Below the pieces are notes generated by a model. That model was given only the letters and a program-made list of their open reading frames with translations. It had not been told where the DNA came from and searched no databases. A program made the position numbers and the translations under genes. Shown here in pieces: positions 8,166 to 17,769 of a stretch of DNA of 44,440 bases (position 1 is its first letter; every line of letters begins with the position of its first letter). The stretch lies in the NCBI GenBank assembly GCA_029265715.1, contig JAJUGZ010000026.1:1-44440 (forward strand), read 5' to 3'. The stretch is from Bacteroidota bacterium (lineage in GTDB: Bacteria > Bacteroidota > Bacteroidia > Bacteroidales > Prolixibacteraceae).

Positions 8166-9428
8166 TTAACTTCCGAAGTCGTCGTAAAGAACATTTTCGT
8201 TCGGGACCCCTAAGTCGTACAGCATCTTAGTTACTGCGCTGTTCATCATAGGTGGGCCGCACAGGTAGTAATCGATTTCTTCCGGTTCTTCGTGTTTGCT
8301 CAGGTACTGATCGTAGATTACCTGGTGGATAAACCCTTTCGGCCCGGTCCAGTTGTCTTCCGGTTGCGGGTCAGACAGGGCCAGGTGGAACGAGAAGTTC
8401 GGGAACCGGTTTTGGATATCCATGAACTGATCGTAGTAGAATACTTCCCTCCACGAACGGGCGCCATACCAGAAAGTCACTTTTTTCTTTGTTTCTTTCA
8501 CCGTGTGGAACAGGTGGAACAGGTGCGAACGCATCGGGGCCATTCCGGCGCCACCGCCGATAAACATCATTTCGTTGTCGTTATCCTTCAGAAAGAACTC
8601 TCCGTAGGGCCCCGAGATGGTTACTTTATCGCCCGGTTTACGGCTGAAGATGAATGAGGAGCAAACACCCGGGTTCACTTTTTGGAACCCGCCGTTTACG
8701 CGGTCGAACGGTGGTGTTGCGATACGGATGTTCAACATGATGATGTTTCCTTCGGCCGGGTGGTTGGCCATCGAGTAAGCACGGAAAGTTGGTTCCGGGT
8801 TTTTCATCTTCAGGTCGAACATTTTGTATTGTTCCCATTCCGGGCGGAATTTCGGATCAATGTCCATGTCTTTGAAATCGACATCGATTTTTGGTACGTC
8901 GATCTGGATGTAGCCGCCCGATTTGAAGTTGAGGTGCTCGCCTTCGGGCAGTTTTACCACAAACTCTTTGATATAGGTGGCCACATTGTTGTTCGAAACA
9001 ACTTCGCATTCCCATTTTTTAACCCCCATTACCTCCGGATGAATATGAAGTTTCATGTTTTCCTTCACTTTCACCTGGCAGGCCAGACGCCAGTGTTCGG
9101 CTTGTTCCTTCCGGGTAAAGAACCCGGTTTCGGTGGGGAGGATCGAACCACCGCCTTCAATTACCTGGCATCGGCACATCCCGCATGAGCCACCGCCGCC
9201 ACAAGCCGAAGGCAACAGGATTTTGTTGTTGCCCAGCGTGGTAAGCAGCGTGTTCCCTTGTTCAACTTCGAGTTCTTTAAGTCCGTCGTTGATATCGATC
9301 TTAACTGTTCCGGCCGGAGTCAGTTTTTTCTTGGCATACAGCAAAATGCCAACCAGAGCGACGATCACCAGAAGGAAAACCGTAACGCTGGTCAGGATTA
9401 CTGTTGTTTGTGTTGATAAAACTATCAT
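8166..9428 (-). CDS. nqrF: Na+-translocating NADH:quinone reductase subunit F
   Basis: NqrF is the electron input module of the sodium pump: it takes hydride from NADH onto FAD and passes electrons to a 2Fe-2S centre. The 420-residue protein has one N-terminal membrane anchor (about 10-32). A ferredoxin domain follows with cluster cysteines Cys76, Cys82, Cys85 (ACGGGGSCGMC) and Cys117 (RLACQV). The flavin-binding RAYSMAN is at about 216-222, and NADH-binding segments MFIGGGAGMAPMRSHL and YYLCGPPMMNSAV follow. All cofactor motifs are intact. It is the last gene of the nqrABCDEF operon, 25 bases after nqrE. Confidence 0.97.
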   Translation of the reverse strand: MIVLSTQTTVILTSVTVFLLVIVALVGILLYAKKKLTPAGTVKIDINDGLKELEVEQGNTLLTTLGNNKILLPSACGGGGSCGMCRCQVIEGGGSILPTETGFFTRKEQAEHWRLACQVKVKENMKLHIHPEVMGVKKWECEVVSNNNVATYIKEFVVKLPEGEHLNFKSGGYIQIDVPKIDVDFKDMDIDPKFRPEWEQYKMFDLKMKNPEPTFRAYSMANHPAEGNIIMLNIRIATPPFDRVNGGFQKVNPGVCSSFIFSRKPGDKVTISGPYGEFFLKDNDNEMMFIGGGAGMAPMRSHLFHLFHTVKETKKKVTFWYGARSWREVFYYDQFMDIQNRFPNFSFHLALSDPQPEDNWTGPKGFIHQVIYDQYLSKHEEPEEIDYYLCGPPMMNSAVTKMLYDLGVPNENVLYDDFGS

Positions 9429-9453
9429 TGTTCTGACTGTTTTTTAGTTCGAA

Positions 9454-10071
9454 TTAAAGTTTGATTCCCATGAAGCCCATGAAAGCCATCCCCATTAAGC
9501 CGGTCACAATAAACGTGATACCAAGTCCGCGCAGGGGGGCGGGGATGTGGGAATATTGAATTTTTTCGCGGATTGCAGCAATGCCAATGATTGCCAGGAA
9601 CCAGCCAAATCCGGAGCCTACGCCATAAACCGTTGCTTCGCCCAATGTGCCGAACGATTTCTGCTGCATAAAGAGCGATCCGCCCAGGATAGCGCAGTTA
9701 ACTGCAATCAGCGGCAGGAAGATACCCAGTTGGTTATACAATACCGGGGCGAACTTTTCAACAATCATTTCAACCAATTGCACCATCGAGGCGATTACAG
9801 CGATGAACATGATGAAACTGAGGAAGCTCAGGTCAACGCTTTCAAAACCGTGTCCCAGCCATTTTAAAGCGCCTTCTTTCAATACATAGTTTTCCAGGAG
9901 GTAGTTTACCGGGAGGGTGATGGTTTGTACAAATATTACGGCAATACCTAAGCCCGTCGCTGTTTTTACCGATTTTGAAACGGCCAGGAACGAACACATC
10001 CCGAGGAAGTAGGCAAAAACCATGTTCTCCAGGAAGACCGATTTGACGAATAGGTTTAATAAATGTTCCAT
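9454..10071 (-). CDS. nqrE: Na+-translocating NADH:quinone reductase subunit E
   Basis: NqrE is an integral membrane subunit with about six helices. With NqrD it forms the inverted pair around an intramembrane Fe-S centre and contributes to the sodium path. The 205-residue protein matches throughout, starting [34 protein letters not shown] with a cluster cysteine at Cys26; its partner lies in [11 protein letters not shown]. The sequence [19 protein letters not shown] at the C-terminus is typical. It is separated from nqrD by 26 bases and from nqrF by 25. Confidence 0.97.
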   Translation of the reverse strand: MEHLLNLFVKSVFLENMVFAYFLGMCSFLAVSKSVKTATGLGIAVIFVQTITLPVNYLLENYVLKEGALKWLGHGFESVDLSFLSFIMFIAVIASMVQLVEMIVEKFAPVLYNQLGIFLPLIAVNCAILGGSLFMQQKSFGTLGEATVYGVGSGFGWFLAIIGIAAIREKIQYSHIPAPLRGLGITFIVTGLMGMAFMGFMGIKL

Positions 10072-10097
10072 ATCGTGTATATTTTCTCTGTTATCAA

Positions 10098-10742
10098 TTA
10101 TTTTTCCTGAAGATTACGGTTGCGGCTGCGTTGTACCCAGATAATCACACCAACCGTGATCAATGCCATAGGAGGTAAGATCATCATCCCGTTGTTCGAG
10201 TAGAAACCGCCCTGGGCGATGTACCAGCTCTCCGGAAGGATTTTGTGCCCCCAGATACTTCCTGAACCCAATAATTCGCGGAAGAAAGCTACGATTAGCA
10301 GGATCATGCCGTATCCGGCGCCGTTGCCGACACCATCGAGGAACGATGGCCAGGGTTTGTTGCCCAGCGCGAACGCTTCCAAGCGGCCCATCAGGATACA
10401 GTTGGTGATAATTAACCCGACGAATACTGAAAGCTGTTTGCTCACATCGTATACGAATGCTTTCAGGAACTGGTCGACCAAAATAACCAAGGCAGCCAGT
10501 ACAACCAGTTGGACAATGATCCTGATGCGGTTCGGGATTGTATTGCGCAGCAAGGAAATGATAACGTTGGCAAATGCGACCACTACCGTTACCGAAAGAG
10601 CCATAACGAAGGCTGGTTTCATTTGTGCAGTAACGGCCAATGCCGAACAAATACCCAATACCTGTACGGTGATGGGGTTATTGCTGCCCAGCGGATCGGT
10701 CAGCAATTTCATGTTTTTCTTTGAAAATAGTTGTTCGCTCAT
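10098..10742 (-). CDS. nqrD: Na+-translocating NADH:quinone reductase subunit D
   Basis: This membrane subunit is homologous to NqrE and pairs with it. The 214 residues include GICSALAVT (cluster cysteine Cys32) and [19 protein letters not shown], the counterpart cysteine motif. About six hydrophobic helices span the rest. The start ATG at 10742 lies only 3 bases after the nqrC stop, which fits translational coupling. The gene is full length and intact. Confidence 0.97.
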   Translation of the reverse strand: MSEQLFSKKNMKLLTDPLGSNNPITVQVLGICSALAVTAQMKPAFVMALSVTVVVAFANVIISLLRNTIPNRIRIIVQLVVLAALVILVDQFLKAFVYDVSKQLSVFVGLIITNCILMGRLEAFALGNKPWPSFLDGVGNGAGYGMILLIVAFFRELLGSGSIWGHKILPESWYIAQGGFYSNNGMMILPPMALITVGVIIWVQRSRNRNLQEK

Positions 10743-10745
10743 TTC

Positions 10746-11444
10746 CTATTGTTTTTTCTGTGTCAAAAAAGCTTTGTATGTCGTGAAATCGTCCAGCAGC
10801 ATTTTCTGGAGGCCTTTACTGGTAATGGTACCTCCTGAGATGGCATCGACCTTATGTTCGGTCGGGGCTGTTTCGTTTGATTTGGCAACCGTGATGGAAG
10901 TAAAGTTCCCCGATTCATCGAAAATTTTCTTGCCTTTAAACTGTTGCTGGAATCCCGGGGTTGCAATTTCGGCACCCAACCCGGGTGTTTCACCCTGGTG
11001 TGCGAACGTTGCCCCGTAAATGGTGTTCATGTCGTCGTTCATGGAAACATAGCCCCAGATTGGCCCCCACAAACCGGTACCATACATCGGGAGGATGTAT
11101 TTCAAACCTTCGTCGGTTTGGCATTCGTAAACCGGGAGTAACCGTTTTTCGGCTGGTTTGGCCCGTTCAACCTTCAGGTCGATAGCAAAGGCATCGCCAT
11201 CAACTTTGTTTCCGGTTGCATCAACAATGTAAGAGTTTACAATTTTTTCAGCATAAATTGCTTCGGCGTCTTTTGCGGTGCTGGCAATATTTACCGACGA
11301 CAAAATGCTTTGTTTCTTTTCAATTTCAACATTCTTTGTTTGAAACGGTTTCAGGCTGATTGCAGTGAAAGCCAGGGCGGCAGCCACCAAAATCACCATG
11401 ACCGAAGCATAGATGAATGTATATATATTACCGTTCTTATCCAT
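10746..11444 (-). CDS. nqrC: Na+-translocating NADH:quinone reductase subunit C
   Basis: NqrC is a periplasmic-facing subunit with an N-terminal membrane helix (about 9-30) and a covalently bound FMN. The flavinylation motif is DAISGGTIT, with Thr206 as the expected acceptor attached by the ApbE flavin transferase. The usual motif is SGAT; here it is SGGT. The apbE gene is not in this window. The 232-residue length and conserved segments GLWGPIWGYV and HQGETPGLGAEI match the family. It lies 18 bases after nqrB. Confidence 0.96.
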   Translation of the reverse strand: MDKNGNIYTFIYASVMVILVAAALAFTAISLKPFQTKNVEIEKKQSILSSVNIASTAKDAEAIYAEKIVNSYIVDATGNKVDGDAFAIDLKVERAKPAEKRLLPVYECQTDEGLKYILPMYGTGLWGPIWGYVSMNDDMNTIYGATFAHQGETPGLGAEIATPGFQQQFKGKKIFDESGNFTSITVAKSNETAPTEHKVDAISGGTITSKGLQKMLLDDFTTYKAFLTQKKQ

Positions 11445-11462
11445 TTTTTGAGTATTTATCGG

Positions 11463-12620
11463 TTATGCTTTAACTTTTGCCCGTTTCAACCGGCGGCTGA
11501 TGTTACTCTGAACAACATAGTGGTCGATCAGCGGGGCAAAGGTGTTCATTAACAGGATGGCAAGCATCATTCCTTCCGGATAAGCCGGGTTCACCACGCG
11601 GATCATGATGGCAAGGAACCCTATCAGAAACCCGTAGATCCATTTGCCGGTTTCGGTTTGAGCGGCCGAAACGGGATCGGTTGCCATAAATACTGCGCCG
11701 AATGCAAAACCGCCAATAATCAGGTGTTCCCAGAACGGCATGGCCATGTAGGCGTTCGATCCGGCGAACGTATTAAGTAAAAGTCCCATGACAGAGCCTC
11801 CAATAACAGTCGAGAGCATGATTTTCCAGCTGCCGATTCCGGTAATGATCAGGATGGCTGCACCAATCAGGATGGCCAGGGTCGAGGTTTCCCCGATTGA
11901 TCCGGGGATCAGGCCGAAGAATGCATCGGCTACGTTTACCTGTGGATGTCCGGCGGCGGCAAGGGCCATCGGGGTTGCGCCCGAGAACGTGTCAACTGCT
12001 TTTTCGCCACCCAACGATACCCAAACCGAGTCGCCCGACATTTGTCCGGGATAGGCAAAAAACAAGAATGCGCGGGCTATCAGTGCCGGGTTCCAGATGT
12101 TCATACCGGTTCCGCCGAAAACTTCTTTCCCGAAGATAACAGCAAAGGCCGTAGCAACGGCAATCATCCAGAGGGGCGTATTAATTGGCATAATCAGCGG
12201 GATCAGCATCCCCGAAACTAAGAAACCTTCCTGAATGTCGTGTCCGCGTAACTGGGCAAATACAAATTCGATCCCCAGGCCGACGACGTATGAAACAATG
12301 ATAATCGGCAATACGTGCAGGAATCCATACAGGAATGTGTCGATGAATGAGGCCGAGTCAAGTTGGCCAATTGCCGCAAAGTGCTGGTAACCGGTATTGT
12401 ACATACCCATCAGCAGGGCAGGGATTAAAGCCAGGACCACAATACCCATGGTTCGTTTCAGGTCGATATAATCGTGGATATGAGTTCCTGTTTTGGCCGT
12501 GTTTTTCTGTACGAAAAACAAGGTAAAAAAGCCATCGTGAACGGAATGGAGCCAGTGGTATTTGGCGCCTTTCTGAACAAGGGGCTTCGTTCTCTCAAAG
12601 AAATTTTTTATCGCTTTCAT
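11463..12620 (-). CDS. nqrB: Na+-translocating NADH:quinone reductase subunit B
   Basis: NqrB is the largest membrane subunit (about ten helices), carrying riboflavin and a covalent FMN and forming the sodium channel. The 385-residue protein shows the FMN motif DTFSGATPMAL with acceptor Thr216. It also has the conserved GHDIQEGFLVSGMLIPLIMP and NIWNPALIARAFLFFAYPGQMSGD. The N-terminal soluble segment (1-55) is normal for the family. It follows nqrA after 30 bases. Confidence 0.97.
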   Translation of the reverse strand: MKAIKNFFERTKPLVQKGAKYHWLHSVHDGFFTLFFVQKNTAKTGTHIHDYIDLKRTMGIVVLALIPALLMGMYNTGYQHFAAIGQLDSASFIDTFLYGFLHVLPIIIVSYVVGLGIEFVFAQLRGHDIQEGFLVSGMLIPLIMPINTPLWMIAVATAFAVIFGKEVFGGTGMNIWNPALIARAFLFFAYPGQMSGDSVWVSLGGEKAVDTFSGATPMALAAAGHPQVNVADAFFGLIPGSIGETSTLAILIGAAILIITGIGSWKIMLSTVIGGSVMGLLLNTFAGSNAYMAMPFWEHLIIGGFAFGAVFMATDPVSAAQTETGKWIYGFLIGFLAIMIRVVNPAYPEGMMLAILLMNTFAPLIDHYVVQSNISRRLKRAKVKA

Positions 12621-12650
12621 TATTCTGATCGTATTTTAAGCTACTGAATT

Positions 12651-14003
12651 TTACCCTACTTCTTTAATCATTACATCCAGTCCCTGGCGGACAATGTCCT
12701 GAACTTTGATTTTCGAAGTGCAGGCGTATTCACAAAGAGCAAGGTCTTCTTCGATGACTTCGTAAATTCCCAGTTGTTCCATTTTGTCGATATCGTTTAC
12801 CAGGATTGCTTTCAGCAGGTAAACAGGAAGAATGTCCATCGGGACAAATTTTTCGTATTGGCCCGAAAGCACAAAGGCCCGTTCGCCACCGTTCATGTTG
12901 GCGTTCAGGACATATTCTTTTTTTCTGAACAAACTTGAGAAGAATGTTTTACTGGCGCTGAATTTGTTAAAGCCCGGATCGGCCCAACCCATAAACTGGT
13001 ATTCGTCGCCTTCCGGAATGACAGTTACCTGCGAATCAAAAAATCCGAGGTAATCATCGGCTGTGATTTGTTTTCCGGTAAGTACGTTCCCTGAGATGAA
13101 GCGTTCTTTGGTTGTTTGTTTCGTGGCACCTTTCAGGAGCGAGGCAAGGTTTGCCCCAACGACAGTTTTGTAATAGTTGGGCGTTTTAACTTCCGAACCT
13201 GTGAGCGCGATTATTTTCGAAAAGTCAGCCTTCCCGGTTTCGAACAACCGTCCGATAAATAGAACATCCTGCGGGTTGATGGTCCAAACCAGGTCGCCTT
13301 TGTTGAGCGGACTGATATGGTGGATTTGGATACCAACATTTCCGGCTGGGTGAGGCCCGTTGAATACATTGGTCTCAACACCTTTAATTCCGGAAAAGAT
13401 ACTATTTTGAACATTCCCCGGGAGACCGAGGTAAACTTTTCCGTCAGTCAGCTTGGCTAGTGCGTTGATCCCAGTCTGGAAATCAGCTATCTGTTCTTTT
13501 ACGATCAATTCGTAATCAGGCGCAAGCGGGGCTGAATCGAAACAGGAGATGAAAATATGTTGAGGCACAATAGCCGGGTTGGCTAATTTCCCGTACGGGC
13601 GCTGTTTGATAAAAGGCCACATGCCGCCTTTCAGCAATTGTTCTTTGACCTGATCCCTGGTCAATTTCTGCGGATCGGCTTTGGTAAACTCGGCCGAAAC
13701 GCTTTTCCCATCGGCTGTCACAACTACTTCCAGAATTTTTCTGCGCTCGCCGCGGTTGATTTCGGTAACCGTGCCGCTTACCGGAGATGCAAACAGAATT
13801 TCAGGGTTGTATTTGTCGAAGAACAATGGCTCTCCGGCTTTTACTTCCTGGCCAACTTTTACTGTAAGCTTTGGAACAAGACCGGGAAAATCGGTGGGTT
13901 TCAGGGCAATTTTATCGGCTGGTGCCGAGGTTCCGAATACTGGTTCGGCTCCTCCTTTCAACCGGATATTAAGTCCACGTTTTAAATTGATAACCTTTGA
14001 CAT
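12651..14003 (-). CDS. nqrA: Na+-translocating NADH:quinone reductase subunit A
   Basis: NqrA is the soluble cytosolic subunit of the pump, associated with the ubiquinone-binding end of the complex. The 450-residue protein begins MSKVINLKRGLNIRLKGGAE, the usual start. It contains the lipoyl-like fold KVGQEVKAGEPLFFDKY and the segment FISCFDSAPLAPDYE. The frame remains open to 14036, but the promoter box at 14034-14041 overlaps that longer start, so ATG 14003 is chosen. It is the first gene of a complete six-gene operon in standard order A-F. Confidence 0.96.
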   Translation of the reverse strand: MSKVINLKRGLNIRLKGGAEPVFGTSAPADKIALKPTDFPGLVPKLTVKVGQEVKAGEPLFFDKYNPEILFASPVSGTVTEINRGERRKILEVVVTADGKSVSAEFTKADPQKLTRDQVKEQLLKGGMWPFIKQRPYGKLANPAIVPQHIFISCFDSAPLAPDYELIVKEQIADFQTGINALAKLTDGKVYLGLPGNVQNSIFSGIKGVETNVFNGPHPAGNVGIQIHHISPLNKGDLVWTINPQDVLFIGRLFETGKADFSKIIALTGSEVKTPNYYKTVVGANLASLLKGATKQTTKERFISGNVLTGKQITADDYLGFFDSQVTVIPEGDEYQFMGWADPGFNKFSASKTFFSSLFRKKEYVLNANMNGGERAFVLSGQYEKFVPMDILPVYLLKAILVNDIDKMEQLGIYEVIEEDLALCEYACTSKIKVQDIVRQGLDVMIKEVG

Positions 14004-14033
14004 TGTATTCCCTTGATTAATAAATTTGGTGGA

Positions 14034-14064
14034 CAAAAATAAAGATTTATAAATCTTTTTCCAA
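14034..14064 (-). promoter_or_regulatory. Promoter of the nqr operon
   Basis: On the minus strand TATTTTTG (14034-14041 in reverse) matches TAnnTTTG, with TTG (14062-14064) 20 bases upstream. The predicted transcript start is about 25 bases before nqrA. Confidence 0.6.
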
Positions 14065-14195
14065 TCTTTGCCAGATGATCTTGGAGTAATGAAAATATTT
14101 AAATTACTGGATGTTTGGGGTTTGTTTCGTGTTTCTTTCTTTTTGACAAAATAACTATCAGAAACACCCCGTTATAGGTTCCTAAAACATGAAGA

Positions 14196-15491
14196 ATGAA
14201 AGCCAAATTGTGTCTGTTAAGCGTGTTTTTGTACATTATTAAAACGTTAAATTGTTTGGGCTCCGGAATTGCCCCGGACGAGGTCCAGTTTCGCGATGCG
14301 GTGTTTTCTGATGACATAAGAACAGTCATGTTTTATGTTGATGGCGATGTGCAGTCGGCTCCGGTTCTTGAGTTGAACAGCGATGCCCGTTTGTTGCTCA
14401 AATTCGATGATCTTTCGGGCAATGTAAAAAGCTATTCGTATTCCATTATCCATTGTGATTTTAACTGGCGAGAGTCCCGCCTGCTTTCGTCTGAATACCT
14501 TGATGGGTTTCAGGAGAATCCGCTGAATGATTACGTGAGCAGCATCAACACAACGTTTTCATATATCAATTATCAGTTGGCAATTCCGAACGACGATGTA
14601 CAGTTAAAACTCTCCGGAAACTATATTTTGGTTGTGTTTGAGACTGACAATCGGGACAAGATTGTGTTGTCTCGCCGGTTTCAGGTTGTAGAGCCGATGG
14701 TGGTGGTTGACGGAACTGTCAAACGAGCATCGTTTGATCCATTCAAAGGCGGAAACCAAGAGGTTGATTTTACGATCCGGCATCCCAATCTTCGTATTCA
14801 AAACCCGCGCGAAGAGGTAAAGGTCGTGGTTATGCAAAACCGGCGTTGGGATAATGCCATTACCAACCTAAAGCCACTCTTCATACGGCAAAATGAACTG
14901 AGTTACGATTACAGTAAAGAAAATGTTTTTCAAGGCGGCAACGAGTTTCGTTACTTTGATATCCGGACCAGGCGGTACAATGGCGAGAATGTCGGGCGTA
15001 TCGAATTTTTCAGGCCATATTATCATGTAACCTTACTGCCGGATGAAGTGAGGAGCAACAAGGCTTATCGTTCGTACGGAGAAATGAACGGGAATTATGT
15101 TGTTGAAAGCCAGGATCGGATAAAGGATACCGACACCGAATGCGATTATTTTTTTGTCCATTTTACCTTGCCACTGGAGGCGCCTTTGGCGGGAGGGAAA
15201 GTGTATGTGTTTGGCGCGTTAAGCAACTGGCAGGTGGGCAAGTCGAGCGAAATGACCTGGAATTTCGAACATTCGGCGTATGAACTGAGCCTGCTTTTGA
15301 AACAAGGCTACTACAACTTCGAATATGTTTACATGCCTAACGGTTCGGCAAAACTTGACGATTCGAACCTGGAAGGAAGTTTTTGGGAAACTGAAAATGA
15401 TTATCGGATCTTTGTGTATTACCGAGATGTGGCAGGGACGTATGACCGGTTGGTGGGATACTCGATTCTGAATTCGCGCAAACAGAAATAA
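14196..15491 (+). CDS. Type IX secretion system plug protein (DUF5103)
   Basis: DUF5103 proteins correspond to the Plug of the Bacteroidota type IX secretion system, which closes the periplasmic side of the giant outer-membrane SprA channel (known for Flavobacterium). The 431-residue protein has a signal peptide (about 1-22) and a first beta-rich region with the hallmark SYSIIHCDFNWRESRLLSSEYLDGF (starts SYSYSIIHCD). A middle domain follows, and a C-terminal immunoglobulin-like domain includes GKVYVFGALSNWQ and GYYNFEYVYMPNG. It stands alone, divergent from nqrA across 192 bases. No other T9SS gene and no cargo with a T9SS C-terminal signal is visible in the window. Confidence 0.88.
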   Translation: MKAKLCLLSVFLYIIKTLNCLGSGIAPDEVQFRDAVFSDDIRTVMFYVDGDVQSAPVLELNSDARLLLKFDDLSGNVKSYSYSIIHCDFNWRESRLLSSEYLDGFQENPLNDYVSSINTTFSYINYQLAIPNDDVQLKLSGNYILVVFETDNRDKIVLSRRFQVVEPMVVVDGTVKRASFDPFKGGNQEVDFTIRHPNLRIQNPREEVKVVVMQNRRWDNAITNLKPLFIRQNELSYDYSKENVFQGGNEFRYFDIRTRRYNGENVGRIEFFRPYYHVTLLPDEVRSNKAYRSYGEMNGNYVVESQDRIKDTDTECDYFFVHFTLPLEAPLAGGKVYVFGALSNWQVGKSSEMTWNFEHSAYELSLLLKQGYYNFEYVYMPNGSAKLDDSNLEGSFWETENDYRIFVYYRDVAGTYDRLVGYSILNSRKQK

Positions 15492-15506
15492 GTTCCTTCC
15501 GGTGTT

Positions 15507-17591
15507 TTATCGGACTACCTTAAGCGGACTTTCTTCTGCCTCGTAAGGAATAGTGAACGAAAAAACCGAACCTTTTCCTAACTCCGATTCAACGTGAAGT
15601 CTTCCTCCAAGCATGGACACATAGTGTTTGGCAATAGAAAGGCCCAGGCCCGTACCGCCGTAGTCGCGGGTTGTTCGGTTGTCTAACTGATGGAACCGTT
15701 CGAAAATACGAGCCTGGTCTTCCAGGGCGATTCCGATGCCTGTATCCCGGACAAAGATGAAAATCTTTTTATTTTCAATACGATAGCCGAATTCAACTTC
15801 GCCTCTTTCTGTGAATTTAATGGCATTATCGATTAGTTTTTCGAGAACTTCTTTTAAAAGGACCTGGTCGGTGATGACTGTAAATTTCGGGTTCGTGTTA
15901 GCGGTCGTTAACTTTAGCTTTACGTTTTTGTTTTCATCTACATCATACGAAAAATCTTTCTGAAGATTGACCATCAGATCATTCAACCGGCAATTGCCCT
16001 TTTTTACAACAATCATATCGCTCTCAATTTTCGAAAGGCTTATCATATCGTTGATCAGTTCGAGCAAGGCTTTACCGTTGCTGACAATAATATCAACAAA
16101 CTTGTTTTTTTCTTCCAGGTCGAAATCCGGAGAACTGAGCATTCGTGAAAACCCGATAATGGCATTCATGGGAGTTCTGATTTCGTGTGAAATATTGGCC
16201 AGAAATGCCGATTTAAGCCGGTCTGATTCTTCGGCTTTGTTTTTGGCTGCCTCCAGCTGCATTTCGATCATTTTTCGTTTGGTGATGTCCCGGGCGATCG
16301 AGATCACCGAGTTATCGTTCAACCGGGCGATGCGCATTTCGAACATGGCAGTGCCTGACTCTACCTCGAGGGCGTATTCAATGACCTCGATGGTATCAAA
16401 CTCGATACAGTCCTGAATACATTGCATAATTTTGTTTGCCATTCGTTCGGAGAACCCAACTTCAAAAATTGAATTTCCGATGATGTCGTCAGGCTTAATT
16501 TTCAGGAGTTCAGATTCTTTAAATACAAAATCAACGTAAACCCCGTCGCTGTCGATAATAAAGAAGATATCCGGAATTGCTTCGAGCAAAACCTTAAAAC
16601 GTTGCCGGCTGTCTTCGAGTTCCAGTATGGTTTTTTGTTTGCCGCTAATGTCGTAAAACAGAGAGATAACCTGATCCGGCGAAGGGCGCATGGTGTATAC
16701 CTCAAGCCATTTGTCGAGATGTTCGACGTACAGCTCAACCTTTGTTTTTTTGGAGGTAAAATAATGGTCGTACCACGGGAACGAATCCCGGAATATGATG
16801 GGGAAAACCAAGTCGGCTTCTTTCCCTTTGGTATCCCTGGGCGCAATTTTAAACATCGAATCAAAGGCCGGGTTTGTTTTGTTGATTCTCAGGCTTACCG
16901 GTGTTTGATATTCATCGTAAATAACATCGAGTACCAAAAGGCCCTGCTGCAATGATTTGGCCGTCTGGTTGATTCTTTGTTCTGTTTCTTCTGCTTTGAC
17001 TTTTAATTCTTCGATAGAGAACTGGAAATAGACAGCAATCAGAGCCGAAAAAACAAGTCCTATTACGACTGCAAGTAATGGATTTAAAATCGTGAGTTCG
17101 GATGACCACAGCAGGTCCCCAAGTTGGTTTGTCTGGTTGGCTAAAACGATATGGGTCAGCATGGTCGTAATGGCAAGTACCCCAAACAAACTTATTTTTT
17201 TCAACTGATGGTCGAAAAGCAATAGAAAGAGGAAACCGCCAATCAGGCACCAAAGTGTCAGATGGATCGATTCTTCAAGTGGTAAAATAGAAAATGGTTC
17301 GGATATGAAATAGAAATAGGCAATCAACGGGCTCAGGAAAATGAAGTTTACAGCCCATGAAATTGGGTGATATTTCAACCCATATAACATGGCCCCGAAA
17401 ATGAGAATGATTGAAATATCTCCAGGGATGCTGCTATCGTTGGTGTTCTTTGTAAGATCTAAAATTAAGGCAATGAGGCCAAGTATAACCATAGTGGCTG
17501 CAACTATGTGCAAGCCAATTAGTTTTAGCTGCTCGCTTTTAGACAAGGATCCATACCCCTTCGATATTACATTTCCCAGCTTGTTCGACAT
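15507..17591 (-). CDS. Membrane PAS-domain sensor histidine kinase
   Basis: This is a two-component sensor. The 694-residue protein starts with a membrane domain of about six helices (residues 24-190). A short coiled segment, a PAS-like region (about 212-320), a second PAS domain (about 326-440, ending in SIARDITKRKM) and a histidine kinase core follow. The H-box is AFLANISHEIRTPMNAIIGF with phospho-accepting His469. ATP-binding motifs are LIDNAIKFT (N), FVRDTGIGI (G1) and GGTGLGLSIAKHYV (G2). No receiver domain follows, and no response regulator is adjacent, so it is an orphan kinase. The signal sensed is unknown. It is divergent from pruA, 178 bases apart, which may be coincidence. Confidence 0.9.
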   Translation of the reverse strand: MSNKLGNVISKGYGSLSKSEQLKLIGLHIVAATMVILGLIALILDLTKNTNDSSIPGDISIILIFGAMLYGLKYHPISWAVNFIFLSPLIAYFYFISEPFSILPLEESIHLTLWCLIGGFLFLLLFDHQLKKISLFGVLAITTMLTHIVLANQTNQLGDLLWSSELTILNPLLAVVIGLVFSALIAVYFQFSIEELKVKAEETEQRINQTAKSLQQGLLVLDVIYDEYQTPVSLRINKTNPAFDSMFKIAPRDTKGKEADLVFPIIFRDSFPWYDHYFTSKKTKVELYVEHLDKWLEVYTMRPSPDQVISLFYDISGKQKTILELEDSRQRFKVLLEAIPDIFFIIDSDGVYVDFVFKESELLKIKPDDIIGNSIFEVGFSERMANKIMQCIQDCIEFDTIEVIEYALEVESGTAMFEMRIARLNDNSVISIARDITKRKMIEMQLEAAKNKAEESDRLKSAFLANISHEIRTPMNAIIGFSRMLSSPDFDLEEKNKFVDIIVSNGKALLELINDMISLSKIESDMIVVKKGNCRLNDLMVNLQKDFSYDVDENKNVKLKLTTANTNPKFTVITDQVLLKEVLEKLIDNAIKFTERGEVEFGYRIENKKIFIFVRDTGIGIALEDQARIFERFHQLDNRTTRDYGGTGLGLSIAKHYVSMLGGRLHVESELGKGSVFSFTIPYEAEESPLKVVR

Positions 17592-17719
17592 GAAAAAAGT
17601 TGTGCCAAAATTTTACGACGGACTAAATATAGTAAAATTTAATATTAGACATAAGGTCCTGAACAGATTCTGTTTTGTGAACCCTGATTTTTATTAGCGT
17701 TTAAAAAATGCTGATGGTT

Positions 17720-17727
17720 TAGTTTTG
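17720..17727 (+). promoter_or_regulatory. Possible -7 box of pruA
   Basis: TAGTTTTG matches TAnnTTTG and lies 42 bases before the pruA ATG. No clear -33 TTG is present at the right distance. Confidence 0.35.
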
Positions 17728-17769
17728 TCGATATCCAAATTTAGGTTCACTTAAATAATTTATAACGTT

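Noticed and set aside
10219-11019. 266-codon plus-strand frame across nqrD and nqrC
   Set aside because: It crosses two genes with intact Nqr motifs on the other strand and has no motif of its own.
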